64,000 nucleotides of DNA, taken from the NCBI RefSeq assembly GCF_001905545.1, contig NZ_LIPD01000011.1, positions 1,495 through 65,494 on the forward strand, in the 5' to 3' direction. Position numbers and translations under genes: made by a program. Below, in pieces: positions 36,973-46,490 of the stretch; the stretch's first letter is position 1; the number at the start of each line of letters is the position of its first letter. The notes under the pieces were generated by a model, which was not told where the DNA came from, did not search any database, and was given only the letters and a program-made list of their open reading frames with translations. This stretch comes from Streptomyces sp. CB02056. GTDB taxonomy: Bacteria; Actinomycetota; Actinomycetes; Streptomycetales; Streptomycetaceae.

Positions 36973-38427
36973 ATGACCGCAGAGCACGACACCGCCGATC
37001 ACGGCGGGCTGGACGCCGCCGACTACGCCGAGTTCATGGCCCTCGCGGCCGAGGAGGGCATCGACCTCGACGGCTTCGACGCCGAGGACGGCGGCGCGCA
37101 CGTCCGGCTGCCGGTGCTGGCCGTGGTCGGCCGCCCGAACGTCGGCAAGTCGACCCTGGTGAACCGCATCATCGGCCGCCGCGAGGCCGTCGTCGAGGAC
37201 AAGCCGGGCGTCACCCGCGACCGGGTCACGTACGAGGCCAGCTGGAACGGCCGCCGCTTCAAGGTGGTCGACACCGGCGGCTGGGAGATCGACGTCCTCG
37301 GCATCGACGCCATGGTGGCCGCCCAGGCCGAGCTCGGCATCGAGCAGGCCGACGCGGTGCTGTTCGTGGTGGACGCCAAGGTCGGCGCCACCGACACCGA
37401 CGAGGCCCTGATCAAGATCATCCGCCGGGCCGGCAAGCCGACCGTCCTGTGCGCCAACAAGGTCGACGGCCCCTCCACCGAGGCCGAGGCCGCCTACCTG
37501 TGGTCGCTGGGCCTGGGCGAGCCGTACCCGGTCTCCGCCCTGCACGGCCGCGGCTCCGGCGACCTGCTGGACGCCGTCATGGACGCGCTGCCCGAGGCCC
37601 CGCCGCAGACCTTCGGCGACGCCGCCCCCGGCGGCCCGCGCCGCATCGCGCTGATCGGCCGGCCCAACGTCGGCAAGTCCAGCCTGCTGAACAAGGTCGC
37701 CGGCGAGGAGCGGGTCGTCGTCAACGAGCTGGCCGGCACCACCCGCGACCCGGTCGACGAGATGATCGACCTCGGCGGCAAGACCTGGAAGTTCGTGGAC
37801 ACCGCCGGTATCCGCCGCCGGGTCCACCTGACCGCCGGCGCCGACTTCTACGCCTCGCTGCGCACCTCCTCCGCGCTGGAGAAGGCCGAGGTCGCGGTCG
37901 TCCTGATCGACGCCAGCGAGACCCTCGCCGAGCAGGACACCCGGATCATCTCGATGGCCGTCGAGGCCGGGCGCGCCGTCGTCGTCGCCTACAACAAGTG
38001 GGACCAGCTCGACGAGGAGCGCCGCTACTACCTGGAGCGCGAGATCGAGCGCGACCTCGTCCAGGTGCAGTGGGCCCCGCGGGTCAACGTCTCGGCCAAG
38101 ACCGGCCGGCACATGGAGAAGCTCGTCCCGGCGATCGAGACCGCGCTGGAGGGCTGGGAGACCCGCATCCCGACCGCGCGCCTGAACGCCTTCCTCGGCG
38201 AGCTGGTCGCCGCCCACCCGCACCCGATCCGCGGCGGCAAGCAGCCGCGTGTCCTGTTCGGCACCCAGGCGGGCACCCGTCCGCCGCGCTTCGTGCTGTT
38301 CGCCTCGGGCTTCCTGGAGGCCGGCTACCGGCGCTTCATCGAGCGCCGGCTGCGCGAGGAGTTCGGGTTCGTCGGGACGCCGATCTCGATCTCGGTGCGG
38401 GTCCGGGAGAAGCGCAAGAAGAAGTAG
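36973..38427 (+). CDS. der: Ribosome-assembly GTPase Der (EngA)
   Basis: The 484-residue protein has two consecutive Era-like G domains: GRPNVGKSTLVNR/DTGGW/NKVDG and GRPNVGKSSLLNK/DTAGI/NKWDQ. A C-terminal KH-like domain (RINVSAKTGRHMEKL region to RRLREEFGFVGTPISISVRVREK) follows. Der acts in 50S subunit maturation. An N-terminal acidic extension of about 45 residues is typical of actinobacterial Der. It ends with a Lys-rich tail. A hairpin terminator follows. Confidence 0.96.
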   Translation: MTAEHDTADHGGLDAADYAEFMALAAEEGIDLDGFDAEDGGAHVRLPVLAVVGRPNVGKSTLVNRIIGRREAVVEDKPGVTRDRVTYEASWNGRRFKVVDTGGWEIDVLGIDAMVAAQAELGIEQADAVLFVVDAKVGATDTDEALIKIIRRAGKPTVLCANKVDGPSTEAEAAYLWSLGLGEPYPVSALHGRGSGDLLDAVMDALPEAPPQTFGDAAPGGPRRIALIGRPNVGKSSLLNKVAGEERVVVNELAGTTRDPVDEMIDLGGKTWKFVDTAGIRRRVHLTAGADFYASLRTSSALEKAEVAVVLIDASETLAEQDTRIISMAVEAGRAVVVAYNKWDQLDEERRYYLEREIERDLVQVQWAPRVNVSAKTGRHMEKLVPAIETALEGWETRIPTARLNAFLGELVAAHPHPIRGGKQPRVLFGTQAGTRPPRFVLFASGFLEAGYRRFIERRLREEFGFVGTPISISVRVREKRKKK

Positions 38428-38473
38428 TAGGAGCAGCAGCAGTCGGTAGGACCGGTCGGTCCGCCGACCGACG

Positions 38474-38513
38474 GCCGGAGGGCCTCGCCACGGTGGTGGC
38501 GGGGCCCTCCGGC
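38474..38513. terminator. Hairpin terminator after der
   Basis: An 18-bp stem (38474-38491 with 38496-38513, one G-U pair) with a 4-nt loop, between convergent der and the His-rich gene. Confidence 0.85.
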
Positions 38514-38565
38514 GTGTCCGGGGTGGGTTTCCCGGTCGGGGCCGGTCCGGGGTGCGGGCCGGGTG

Positions 38566-39441
38566 TCAGCGGTGGTCGACGGTGGGGCCCGGGGGGAGGG
38601 AGAGCATCTGGCGGTGGCGGCCGCCGCTGGACGGCGCGGGGGCGAGACCGGTGGCCGTACCCATCACCGGGGAGGGCGCGGGCGGCGCCGGCGGTGCGGG
38701 CGCGGGCACCGGCATCGGGTGCGGAGCCGCGCCCAGGTAGCCGGCCGCGACCCAGCCCTGACCGTCGGTGAACTGGGCGGCGGGGACGGCGGGTTGGTCC
38801 TGGACGGGGGCCGGGGCGGCGGGGCCGAGGCTGTCGCCGGTGGGGGACTCGGGGTGGTGGCCGTGGTGGTGGCCAGTGCTGTGGGTGCCGGGGTGGGCGC
38901 TGCTGGTGTGACGGCCGGTGTGGCTTCCGGCGTGCGTGCCGGGGTGGCCTCCGCCGGTGTGGTTGCCGGTCTGGGAGTTGCTGTGGGGAGTGGCGTGGGC
39001 GCCGGTGTGGCCCCCGCTGTGGCTGTGCTGCTGGCCGCCGGTGGGGCCGGAGCCGTGGTGCTGGGAGCCCGGCATGAACTGGGGGAGGCCCGGCGTCTGG
39101 CCCGGGAGGGTGTGGAAGGTCTGCTGCTGGGGCGGGTACGGGCGCTGCTCGCCGTGCAGCGGGTAGCTGTCGCGGACCGCGAAGCCGGTGAACTTCAGGT
39201 CCTCCTCGTTCGAGCGGTCACCGGGCAGGGCGCGGAAGAGGCGCCGGTACTCGGAGTACAGCTCGTCGTAGATCGGCGTCGCGGAGTGCGGGTGCTCGGC
39301 GTCGTACGAGGGGCGCATGCCCGGGATCGAGCGCGAGGCGCTGGCGGACCGGCCGGGGGACGCGGAGACGTCGTAGCTGTACACGTAGGGGCCAACGAGC
39401 GAGAGGGGCGGGGGATGCGGGCCCTGGGGGCGGGGGTGCAC
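38566..39441 (-). CDS. His/Gly/Pro-rich protein with a conserved core
   Basis: About 291 residues if GTG 39441 is used. Residues 45-110 look conserved (ATPIYDELYSEYRRLFRALPGDRSNEEDLKFTGF in overlapping pieces), a family found in streptomycetes. The rest is low complexity with many GHTG/HPGTH repeats (about 20 histidines between residues 130 and 200), able in principle to bind metal. The C-terminus is Pro-rich. The start is uncertain; GTG codons further in are possible. Function unknown. Confidence 0.65.
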   Translation of the reverse strand: MHPRPQGPHPPPLSLVGPYVYSYDVSASPGRSASASRSIPGMRPSYDAEHPHSATPIYDELYSEYRRLFRALPGDRSNEEDLKFTGFAVRDSYPLHGEQRPYPPQQQTFHTLPGQTPGLPQFMPGSQHHGSGPTGGQQHSHSGGHTGAHATPHSNSQTGNHTGGGHPGTHAGSHTGRHTSSAHPGTHSTGHHHGHHPESPTGDSLGPAAPAPVQDQPAVPAAQFTDGQGWVAAGYLGAAPHPMPVPAPAPPAPPAPSPVMGTATGLAPAPSSGGRHRQMLSLPPGPTVDHR

Positions 39442-39663
39442 CTACACGCCGGAGTGCGCAACGGGTGCGCGCGCCGGGCGGGGTGTGGGCACGCCGGGGC
39501 GGGCGCGGGCACGGCGGAGTGAAGCGGGGAGCGCAGGGCGCGGGCGGGTGTGGCGGGGTGTTCCCGGGCATGGCGCGCGGCTGGGTGTCGCGGGCGTGCG
39601 CCCGCCGGACGGCTGCCGTGGGGTGGGAGGCGGCCGTCCGGCGGGTTGGGGCGCGGAGCCGGA

Positions 39664-40518
39664 TCAGGTGCCGGCGAGCGGGAGGGAGGCGGCGACCACC
39701 TGGCCCAGCGCCACCGCCCGTTCCAGCGCCTGGCGCAGCAGGTCCTCGCGGGGCTGCCGGCCGACCATGCCGGCCGGCACGGCGTACATCGTCACCTCGG
39801 AGAGCTGGCTCGCGGCCATCCGCCAGGCGTCGGTGACCTGGAGCGGCTGGTGCGCCTGCCACCAGCCGGTGCTGCCGCCGGCCGCGGCGGGCTGGAGGAT
39901 CGCGTGCAGCTTGCCCATCGCGACCAGGACGGACCAGCCGGGCAGCTGGTCTGGGGTCTCGTCGAGGTCGGTGACGGGCTGGAAGCCGGCGTCCTGGAGC
40001 AGGTCGAGGAACTCGTCCTCGCCCGAGGTGCTGCCGGGGCGGCCGACCGGCCCGGTCGGCTCGACCACCAGCGAGGCGTGCCCGACCTTGCCGTGCAGGA
40101 CCAGCCCGCAGGTGATGCCGAGGATGGCGGCCTGGCCGGGGGCGGCCGGCTGGGTCGGGGCCGGGCCGACGGGCGCGGCCGGGGCCGGCGCGGGGGCGCT
40201 CGGCACGGCGGCGGGGACGGCGAGGTCCGGGCCGCCGGGCTGGGTCTGGCTGATGCTGCGGACGGCGCCCGCCAGCTGCTCCTCGGAGACCGGGACGACC
40301 TGGGAGGGGATGCAGCGGGCGTGCGCGAAGGCGAGGACGGCGGTCTCGTCGCCGACGAACAGCACGGTGCTGGTGGGCTCCACGTGCGTGTCGCCGGGGG
40401 TCCGGCAGGAGGTGCACTCGTAGCCGTCGGGGGCGCGGTCGCCACCTAGCAGGCGGTCGGCTTCGTCGTCGCCGATCTCGGACCGGACCTCGTCGCTGAC
40501 GTCGAGCATGCGCGGCAC
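39664..40518 (-). CDS. Conserved hypothetical protein with CxxC motif
   Basis: The protein of 284 residues starts with an acidic segment (SDEVRSEIGDDEADRLLGGDRAPDG). Then come YECTSCRTPGDTHVEPTSTVLFVGDETAVLAFAHARC, whose CTSC plus His/Cys could hold zinc, and a Pro/Ala linker. A C-terminal domain (AILGITCGLVLHGKVGHASLVVEPTG onward) is about 130 residues. The GTG start at 40518 is preferred because GAGGAG lies seven bases upstream; ATG 40509 is in the same frame. Not recognised further. Confidence 0.7.
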   Translation of the reverse strand: MPRMLDVSDEVRSEIGDDEADRLLGGDRAPDGYECTSCRTPGDTHVEPTSTVLFVGDETAVLAFAHARCIPSQVVPVSEEQLAGAVRSISQTQPGGPDLAVPAAVPSAPAPAPAAPVGPAPTQPAAPGQAAILGITCGLVLHGKVGHASLVVEPTGPVGRPGSTSGEDEFLDLLQDAGFQPVTDLDETPDQLPGWSVLVAMGKLHAILQPAAAGGSTGWWQAHQPLQVTDAWRMAASQLSEVTMYAVPAGMVGRQPREDLLRQALERAVALGQVVAASLPLAGT

Positions 40519-41109
40519 AGGGTCTCCTCGGATGGGTGTGGATGGGGTGCTGGGGCGGACACGGAGAGGTCGCCATGCCCAACGGGCCCTTGTGTCAGGC
40601 GTCACGGGTGCCCCTGGAGGCTGACGTGAATTGCCTCGGATCCGACCGCACCGCGTGTTCTCGTGGTCGCAATCTGTCGATGTCGGTGCCGGGACTGCCG
40701 GAATCAAACAGTGAGGTGAGTCACGGAGTCCGGATGTTTGATCTAGGAATCGACGGTTAAAGCGGACAATTCGGGCATGATTGCATGGTCGTTACCGCCG
40801 GTAACCCTTGGCTGAGCTGGGCAGACCGTCGAGGTTTTGGATTCCCCGTTGATCGGCTCGTAGCTTCTTGGACGGCGCAACGAGCGCCACCCGGGTTCAC
40901 CCCCGACGCACAGCCCCCCGGTCCGCCGGGCGTGGCAGGTGCCCGCCGACGCGATCGCTCGAACACGTCGTCGGCGAGCGGCTGGGTGGCCGGGGCGGCA
41001 AGCGGCACGTCCGACACGTGCCCGGCCGCCCGACGGACGCAGCGAGTGATCACGGCCCTTCCCGGGGTCTGGTTCCGCATGCCCGCCCGGGGCTGTCGAG
41101 AGGAACCTC
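40519..41109 (+). promoter_or_regulatory. Long leader of the rpfA-like gene
   Basis: 591 bp without a gene. The first half is AT-richer; it holds the inverted repeat GTTACC-GCC-GGTAAC at 40792-40806. The second half is GC-rich with several stem-forming blocks (for example around 40915-40950 and 41055-41095), consistent with a structured 5' UTR. rpfA leaders in actinomycetes often carry a c-di-AMP riboswitch, but its conserved blocks are not recognisable here. Confidence 0.5.
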
Positions 41110-41910
41110 ATGACCTTCCGTAACGAGACCGCCGCTGCCACCACCTCCACCGCCACCAAGCGCAACCGCGTTCGGATGGCTGTCGTGGCGGGCGCCGCTG
41201 TCGCGGCCCTGCCGGTGGCCGGCCTCGTCACGGCCACCTCGGCCTCCGCCGCCTCCGTCTCCACCTGGGACGCCGTCGCCCAGTGCGAGAGCGGCGGCAA
41301 CTGGGCCATCAACACCGGCAACGGTTTCTACGGCGGTCTGCAGTTCACCTCCAGCACCTGGGCCGCGTTCGGTGGCACCGCCTACGCGTCGCAGGCCAAC
41401 CAGGCCACCAAGGCGCAGCAGATCGCCGTCGCGGAGAAGGTCCTCGCCTCGCAGGGCCCGGGCGCCTGGCCCGTCTGCTCCGTCAAGGCCGGCCTGACCA
41501 AGGGCGGCGCCCCGGCCGCCGTCGACACCTCGGCGGGCTCCGCCGCCGGCTCGACCGCCGCCAAGCCGGCGCAGACCCCGAAGCCCGCCGCCAAGCCGGC
41601 CGAGGCCCCGAAGGCCGCGCCGAAGGCTCAGGCCGCGCCGAAGAACGACGCCGCCGCGCCGAAGGCTGCCGCCCCGAAGGCCGACGCCCAGAAGTCCGCG
41701 CCGAAGGCCGACCAGGGCGCCAAGTCCTGGAACCGCTCGAACGACGCCAAGCCGGCCGCCAAGGGCGACTACACCGTCAAGGCCGGTGACACCCTGAGCT
41801 CCATCGCCGCCGCGCAGGGCCTGGACTGGCACGACCTGTACCAGAACAACGCCAAGGTCATCGGTGGCAACCCGGACCTGATCTTCCCGGGCCAGACCCT
41901 CAGCATCTGA
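41110..41910 (+). CDS. rpfA: Resuscitation-promoting factor-like secreted muralytic protein with LysM
   Basis: The 266-residue precursor has a signal peptide (KRNRVRMAVVAGAAVAALPVAG, cleavage near residue 48). The Rpf transglycosylase domain follows: WDAVAQCESGGNWAINTGNG with catalytic Glu60, GGLQFTSSTW, and two cysteines for a disulfide. A long Lys/Ala/Pro linker and a C-terminal LysM (YTVKAGDTLSSIAAAQGLDW to IFPGQTLSI) complete it. It should cleave peptidoglycan outside the cell during germination or growth. AGAGGAACC precedes the ATG. Single gene unit with a long leader. Confidence 0.93.
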   Translation: MTFRNETAAATTSTATKRNRVRMAVVAGAAVAALPVAGLVTATSASAASVSTWDAVAQCESGGNWAINTGNGFYGGLQFTSSTWAAFGGTAYASQANQATKAQQIAVAEKVLASQGPGAWPVCSVKAGLTKGGAPAAVDTSAGSAAGSTAAKPAQTPKPAAKPAEAPKAAPKAQAAPKNDAAAPKAAAPKADAQKSAPKADQGAKSWNRSNDAKPAAKGDYTVKAGDTLSSIAAAQGLDWHDLYQNNAKVIGGNPDLIFPGQTLSI

Positions 41911-42281
41911 GGTCTGCCCAGCTGAGGCCTCCTCGAGCACGTGAGGCCCCGTGCGCGGTCGGTGTCGGCTGCCCGGGGCTCACCGTGCCGGTGCCCGACC
42001 GGGTGCCGATGTGCCGATCTGTTCATGCGCTGATCTGTCGGTGCGTCGGCTGTCGGTGCGTCGACGTACGGATGTGCGTACCGATGTGCACGGCTTTCAC
42101 GGCCGCTTCTCCGCCGCGCGGGTTCCTCCGCCGGTCGGGGGAGCGGCCGTCGGCGTTCCCGCGGGCGGGAGTCGAGGTCGCGCGGGGGTGTGCCCGCCGT
42201 CGGCGACCGGGCTGGGCCCGGGGCTGGGCCCGGGCCCGGCGCGGGTCGGCCCGGGTGGGCGCGGTGCGGGAGGATGGTGGG
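41911..42281. other. Gene-free gap with GTGC/GATGTG-rich simple repeats
   Basis: The stretch 41990-42090 is built from GTGCCGATGTG, GATCTGT and TCGGTGCGTCG variants; no gene or clear regulatory site is seen. The alkB-like ribosome binding site GGGAGG ends the gap. Confidence 0.5.
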
Positions 42282-42974
42282 GTGATCCAGGGCGAGCTGT
42301 TCGGTGATCCGGGCGGGTCCCCGGGCGCGCGCGAGCGCTCCGAGCCGGCCCCCGGCGCCGTCCTGCTGCCCGGCTGGCTGGACCTCGACGCGCAGCGGCG
42401 CCTGGTCACCGCCTGTCGGGAGTGGGCCCGCCCGCCGGCCGGTCTGCACGCCGTGCGGATGCCCACCGGCGGGATGATGTCCGTCCGGATGGTGAGCCTC
42501 GGCCTGCACTGGTACCCGTACGGGTACCGGGAGGTCGCCGAGGACGGCGCGCCCGTCAAACCGTTCCCGCGGCTGCTCGGGGACCTGGCGCGCAGGGCCG
42601 TCGCCGAGGCGTACGGGGCCGCGCTGGGGGAGGTCGCGGGGGCGGCGTCGTACGCGCCGGACATCGCGATCGTCAACCACTACGCGCACGGCGCGAAGAT
42701 GGGCCTCCACCAGGACCGCGACGAGCGGGCGGACGCGCCGGTGGTCTCGCTCTCGCTGGGCGACGGCTGCGTCTTCCGGCTGGGGAACACCGAGACCAGG
42801 ACCCGGCCGTGGACGGACCTGGAGCTGCGCAGCGGCGACCTGCTGGTGTTCGGCGGCCCGGCCCGGTTCGCGTACCACGGGGTGGTGCGGACGCTGCCGG
42901 GGACGGCCGATCCGGCGCTGGGGCTGCTCGGGCGGCTCAACATCACGGTGCGGGAGTCGGGGCTGGGGGCGTAG
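42282..42974 (+). CDS. AlkB-like Fe(II)/2-oxoglutarate dioxygenase
   Basis: The 230-residue protein has the AlkB fold: FxxP-type lead region, SLGLHWYPYGYREV, iron ligands in MGLHQDRDE (His-x-Asp) and FAYHGVVR (His), and the 2-oxoglutarate-binding arginines in GRLNITVRES. NHYAHGAKMGLHQD is the hallmark. It should demethylate alkylated DNA bases. GTG 42282 follows GGGAGG. No Ada-type partner is adjacent. Confidence 0.9.
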   Translation: MIQGELFGDPGGSPGARERSEPAPGAVLLPGWLDLDAQRRLVTACREWARPPAGLHAVRMPTGGMMSVRMVSLGLHWYPYGYREVAEDGAPVKPFPRLLGDLARRAVAEAYGAALGEVAGAASYAPDIAIVNHYAHGAKMGLHQDRDERADAPVVSLSLGDGCVFRLGNTETRTRPWTDLELRSGDLLVFGGPARFAYHGVVRTLPGTADPALGLLGRLNITVRESGLGA

Positions 42975-43155
42975 CCGGAGGTCGTGCGGCCGGTGGGGGC
43001 CTCCTGGCCGACCGGGCCGTCCCGTCCGTCACCTGCTCGTCGGCTCGCCTACTCGTTCGAGTGAACTGGGCGTTCCGGACCGCTGCGCGGGAATGACCCG
43101 GGTCGCCAAAGGATTCGATTGAGCTGGAGAATTGTTCGGAGTCCGGAGAGGAAAC

Positions 43156-44031
43156 GTGCCCATGGGTACCCCCGTCGACGACCTTGTCGATCTGCTCGAC
43201 CTTGAGCAGATCGAACTCAACATCTTCCGTGGGCGCAGCCCCGAGGAGGCGCTGCAACGGACGTTCGGCGGCCAGGTCGCCGGGCAGGCGCTGGTCGCGG
43301 CGGGGCGCACGGTGGACGACGAGCGCCCGGTCCACTCGCTGCACGCCTACTTCCTGCGCCCCGGGGTCCCCGGTGTGCCGATCGTCTACCAGGTCGACCG
43401 GATCCGTGACGGCCGGTCCTTCACCACCCGCCGGGTGCTCGGCATCCAGGGCGGCCGGTCGATCTTCGCCCTCACCGCCGACTTCCACAGACCCGAGGAG
43501 GCCGGCATCGAGCACCAGTACCCGATGCCGCCCGTCGCCGCCCCCGAGGAGCTGCCCAGCGCCCTGGACGAGGTCGGCTCCCGGCTCGGCGAGCTGCCCC
43601 CGTTCATCAGCCGCCGCCAGCCCTTCGACATCCGCTACGTCGACCGGCTGCGCTGGACGAAGGAGGAGCTGGAGGGCGTCGAGGCGCGCAGCGGCGTCTG
43701 GCTGCGCACCAACGGCCCGCTGCCGGACGACCCGCTGATCCACGTCTGCGCCCTCACCTACGCCAGCGACATGACGCTGCTGGACGCCGTCCGCGCCCCG
43801 GTCGAGCCGCTGTGGGGCGAGCGGAGCTTCGACATGGCCTCGCTCGACCACGCGATGTGGTTCCACCAGCCGTTCCGGGCGGACGACTGGCTGCTGTACC
43901 AGCAGGAGTCCCCGATCGCGCACGGCGCGCGCGGCCTGGCCCGCGGGCAGATCTTCGACCGGCACGGCCGGCTGGTGGTGTCCGTGGTGCAGGAGGGGCT
44001 GTTCCGTCCGCTGAAGCGCCGCGAGGGGTAG
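43156..44031 (+). CDS. tesB: Acyl-CoA thioesterase II
   Basis: The protein of about 291 residues is a double hot-dog TesB: VFGGQVAGQALVAAGRTV, VHSLHAYFLRPG and TRRVLGIQGGRSIFALTADF in the first half. The second half has LDHAMWFHQPFRADDWLLYQQESP and RGLARGQIFDRHGRLVVSVVQEGL, including the catalytic Asp and Gln. It hydrolyses acyl-CoA thioesters. GTG 43156 and ATG 43162 are both possible after GGAGAGG. Confidence 0.93.
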   Translation: MPMGTPVDDLVDLLDLEQIELNIFRGRSPEEALQRTFGGQVAGQALVAAGRTVDDERPVHSLHAYFLRPGVPGVPIVYQVDRIRDGRSFTTRRVLGIQGGRSIFALTADFHRPEEAGIEHQYPMPPVAAPEELPSALDEVGSRLGELPPFISRRQPFDIRYVDRLRWTKEELEGVEARSGVWLRTNGPLPDDPLIHVCALTYASDMTLLDAVRAPVEPLWGERSFDMASLDHAMWFHQPFRADDWLLYQQESPIAHGARGLARGQIFDRHGRLVVSVVQEGLFRPLKRREG

Positions 44032-44210
44032 GTGTGTGGCCGGAGTGGTGCCCCGTGTTGTGCCCGGTGTCGGCGCGTTGCCGCCGTGTTGCGGTTTCGG
44101 CGACATCGGGCCGACGGGAATGATCCGTCCGCGCGGACGGTGTTGTGGATGACGGAGGACGGGCGGCCCGAACAGCGGGCCGTCCACGGACCGACCGGGA
44201 GGGTGGACCG

Positions 44211-45002
44211 ATGACGGAGACGGCCGCGGAGGACTGGAAGCACTGGAGTGACGGCCGGGCGGCGTCGGTGAGCGCGCAGCACGGCCAGCTCGCACTCACC
44301 GGCACGCACTGGCTGGAGCCCGAGCCCGCCGAGATCCCCGGCCTGCCCGGGCGCTGGTGGGCCGACGCCGAGGGCGTCCGGGTCCGGGCGGCGGCGTCCG
44401 ACGGCATCACGGTCGACGGCGCCGACGCACCGGTGGACGGCGAGGCGCTGCTGCGCCCGGACAGCGACCCGGCCGCCGACACCGCCGTCCTGGGAGGCCT
44501 GCTGCTCGTCCCGATCGAGCGCGAGGGCGAGCTGGCCCTGCGGGTCTTCGACCCGGCCGCACCCCGCCGGACGGCGTTCGCGGGCATCTCCGCCTTCCCG
44601 TACGCGCCCGAGTGGGCCGTGCCCGCCGTCTTCACCCCGTTCGAGGACGACGACGCGCGGTCGGTCGTCGTGCCGAACGCCGACGGCCGGGAGCGCCCGC
44701 TGGCCGTCTCCGGGCAGATCGCCTTCACGGTGGCGGGCGAGCACCGCACCCTGACCGTCAGCCGGTCGGGCGATCGGCTCAGCGGCGTGATCGCGGACAC
44801 GACCAGCGGCATCGACACCTACCGCTTCCGCTTCATCACCCTGCCCGCGCCCGACGCCGAGGGTCGTACGGTCCTCGACCTCAACCGGGCCTACCTGCCG
44901 CCGTGCGCCTTCTCGGACCACTTCATCTGCCCGTTCCCGCCGCCGGGCAACCGGCTGGACTTCGCGGTGGAGGCGGGAGAGAGGCAGGTGCTGAGCCGGT
45001 AG
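44211..45002 (+). CDS. DUF1684 family protein
   Basis: The 263-residue protein has the DUF1684 features: an N-terminal W-rich segment (EDWKHWSDGR, LTGTHWLEPEP), a central FAGISAFPY and the hallmark ending LDLNRAYLPPCAFSDHFICPFPPPGNRL. The family is all-beta and uncharacterised. ATG 44211 is preceded by GGGAGG. It stands alone between tesB and an MFS gene. Confidence 0.85.
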   Translation: MTETAAEDWKHWSDGRAASVSAQHGQLALTGTHWLEPEPAEIPGLPGRWWADAEGVRVRAAASDGITVDGADAPVDGEALLRPDSDPAADTAVLGGLLLVPIEREGELALRVFDPAAPRRTAFAGISAFPYAPEWAVPAVFTPFEDDDARSVVVPNADGRERPLAVSGQIAFTVAGEHRTLTVSRSGDRLSGVIADTTSGIDTYRFRFITLPAPDAEGRTVLDLNRAYLPPCAFSDHFICPFPPPGNRLDFAVEAGERQVLSR

Positions 45003-45107
45003 CGGGGGCCTCGCGGGTGGGGCCGGGGCGTCGCGGGCGGGGGCGGGCTTTCGCTGGGGCGGCCCCGGTGTGGGGCTGTCCGGGGGCGGAGCGGAGCATG
45101 AGGGACT

Positions 45108-46490
45108 ATGTCGAACAATCAACATTCCATGCCGTCCCCCGCGCCCGGCCCGTCCTCCGTGCCCTCCGCCGCCGATCCCGAACCCGAACCGGAACCCGGA
45201 CCGGGGGACGGACCCGGGGCAGGGGACGGACCCGGGCCGGAGGCGGCCGCTGGCTCCCCCTGGTACCGGCGGGCCTTCGCCGACCTCAGCCCGCTGCGCG
45301 ACCACCCCGACTACCGCCGGGTCTGGGCCGGGCAGGCCGTCTCCTCCATAGGCCAGCAGATGACGGCCGTCGCCGTCTCCGTCCAGGTCTACGACCTGAC
45401 CGGCTCCGCCTTCGCGACCGGCCTGGTCGGCATCTTCTCCCTCGTCCCGCTGGTCGCTTTCGGCCTCTACGGCGGCGCGATCGCCGACACCGTCGACCGG
45501 CGCCGGCTGGGCCTGCTCGGCTCGGCCGGTCTGGCGGTCGTCTCCGCCGCCCTGGCCGCGCAGGCGCTGGCCGGCCTCGGCCTGGTCGCCGTCCTGTACG
45601 CCGCCGTCGCCGTCCAGGCTGGCTTCTTCGCGATCAGCTCGCCCGCCCGCTCCGCGATGATCCCCCGCCTGGTGCCCAGCCACCAGCTCCCGGCGGCGAA
45701 CGCCCTGAACACCGTCAGCATGAACCTCGGCCTCACCGTCGGCCCGATGCTCGGCGGCGTCCTCATCGGCGCCTACGGATCCCAGGCCGCCTACCTGGTC
45801 GACACCGTCGCCTTCACCGGCACCCTCTACGCGATGTGGCGCCTGCCCGCCATGCGGCCGCTCGGCGAGCGCAAGGGCCGCGCCTCCGTCCTCGACGGCC
45901 TCCGCTTCCTGCGCGAGCAGCCCAACCTGCGCACCAGCTTCCTCGCCGACCTGGCCGCGATGGTCTTCGGCATGCCGCGCGCCCTCTTCCCGGCCATCGC
46001 GGTCACCTTCTACGGCGGCGACGCCGGCACCGTCGGCCTGCTGGTCTCCGCCCCGGCCGTCGGCGCCCTGATCGGCGCGCTCTTCTCCGGCTGGGTCGGC
46101 CGCGTCCACCGCCAGGGCGTCGCCGTCCTCGCCGCCGTCGCCGCCTGGGGCCTGGCCATCGCGGCCTTCGGCGCCCTCCACAACCTCTGGCTCGGCCTCC
46201 TGCTGCTCGCGGTCGCGGGCTGCGCCGACACCGTCAGCATGATCTTCCGCAACACGATGATGCAGGTCGCGGCCCCGGACGAGATGCGCGGCCGCCTCCA
46301 GGGGATCTTCATCGTGGTCGTCGCCGGCGGCCCCCGCCTCGGCGACTTCGAGTCCGGCACCGTCGCCGCCCTCACCAACCCCGCCACCTCCGTGATCACC
46401 GGCGGTCTCGCCTGCGTCGCCGCCGTCCTCCTCCTCGCCGCCCGCCGCCCCGCCTTCCTCACCTACGACGCCCGCCACCCCACCCCCTGA
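45108..46490 (+). CDS. MFS transporter (enterobactin exporter/EntS-like)
   Basis: The 460-residue protein has an acidic, Pro/Gly-rich N-terminus of 60 residues, then about 12 hydrophobic segments. The opening LRDHPDYRRVWAGQAVSSIGQQMTAVAVSVQVYDLTGS is typical of MFS_3/EntS-like exporters. The loop motif GGAIADTVDRRR after helix 2 is the MFS motif A variant, and the C-terminal half has EMRGRLQGIFIVVVAGG. Substrate unknown (drug, siderophore or other small molecule). It is the last core gene before the tRNA. Confidence 0.9.
   Translation: MSNNQHSMPSPAPGPSSVPSAADPEPEPEPGPGDGPGAGDGPGPEAAAGSPWYRRAFADLSPLRDHPDYRRVWAGQAVSSIGQQMTAVAVSVQVYDLTGSAFATGLVGIFSLVPLVAFGLYGGAIADTVDRRRLGLLGSAGLAVVSAALAAQALAGLGLVAVLYAAVAVQAGFFAISSPARSAMIPRLVPSHQLPAANALNTVSMNLGLTVGPMLGGVLIGAYGSQAAYLVDTVAFTGTLYAMWRLPAMRPLGERKGRASVLDGLRFLREQPNLRTSFLADLAAMVFGMPRALFPAIAVTFYGGDAGTVGLLVSAPAVGALIGALFSGWVGRVHRQGVAVLAAVAAWGLAIAAFGALHNLWLGLLLLAVAGCADTVSMIFRNTMMQVAAPDEMRGRLQGIFIVVVAGGPRLGDFESGTVAALTNPATSVITGGLACVAAVLLLAARRPAFLTYDARHPTP

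Noticed and set aside
40519..41109. c-di-AMP (ydaO) riboswitch upstream of rpfA
   Set aside because: The expected GGGGTGAAT-type and CAGCTAACC-type conserved blocks could not be found by eye; needs a covariance-model search.
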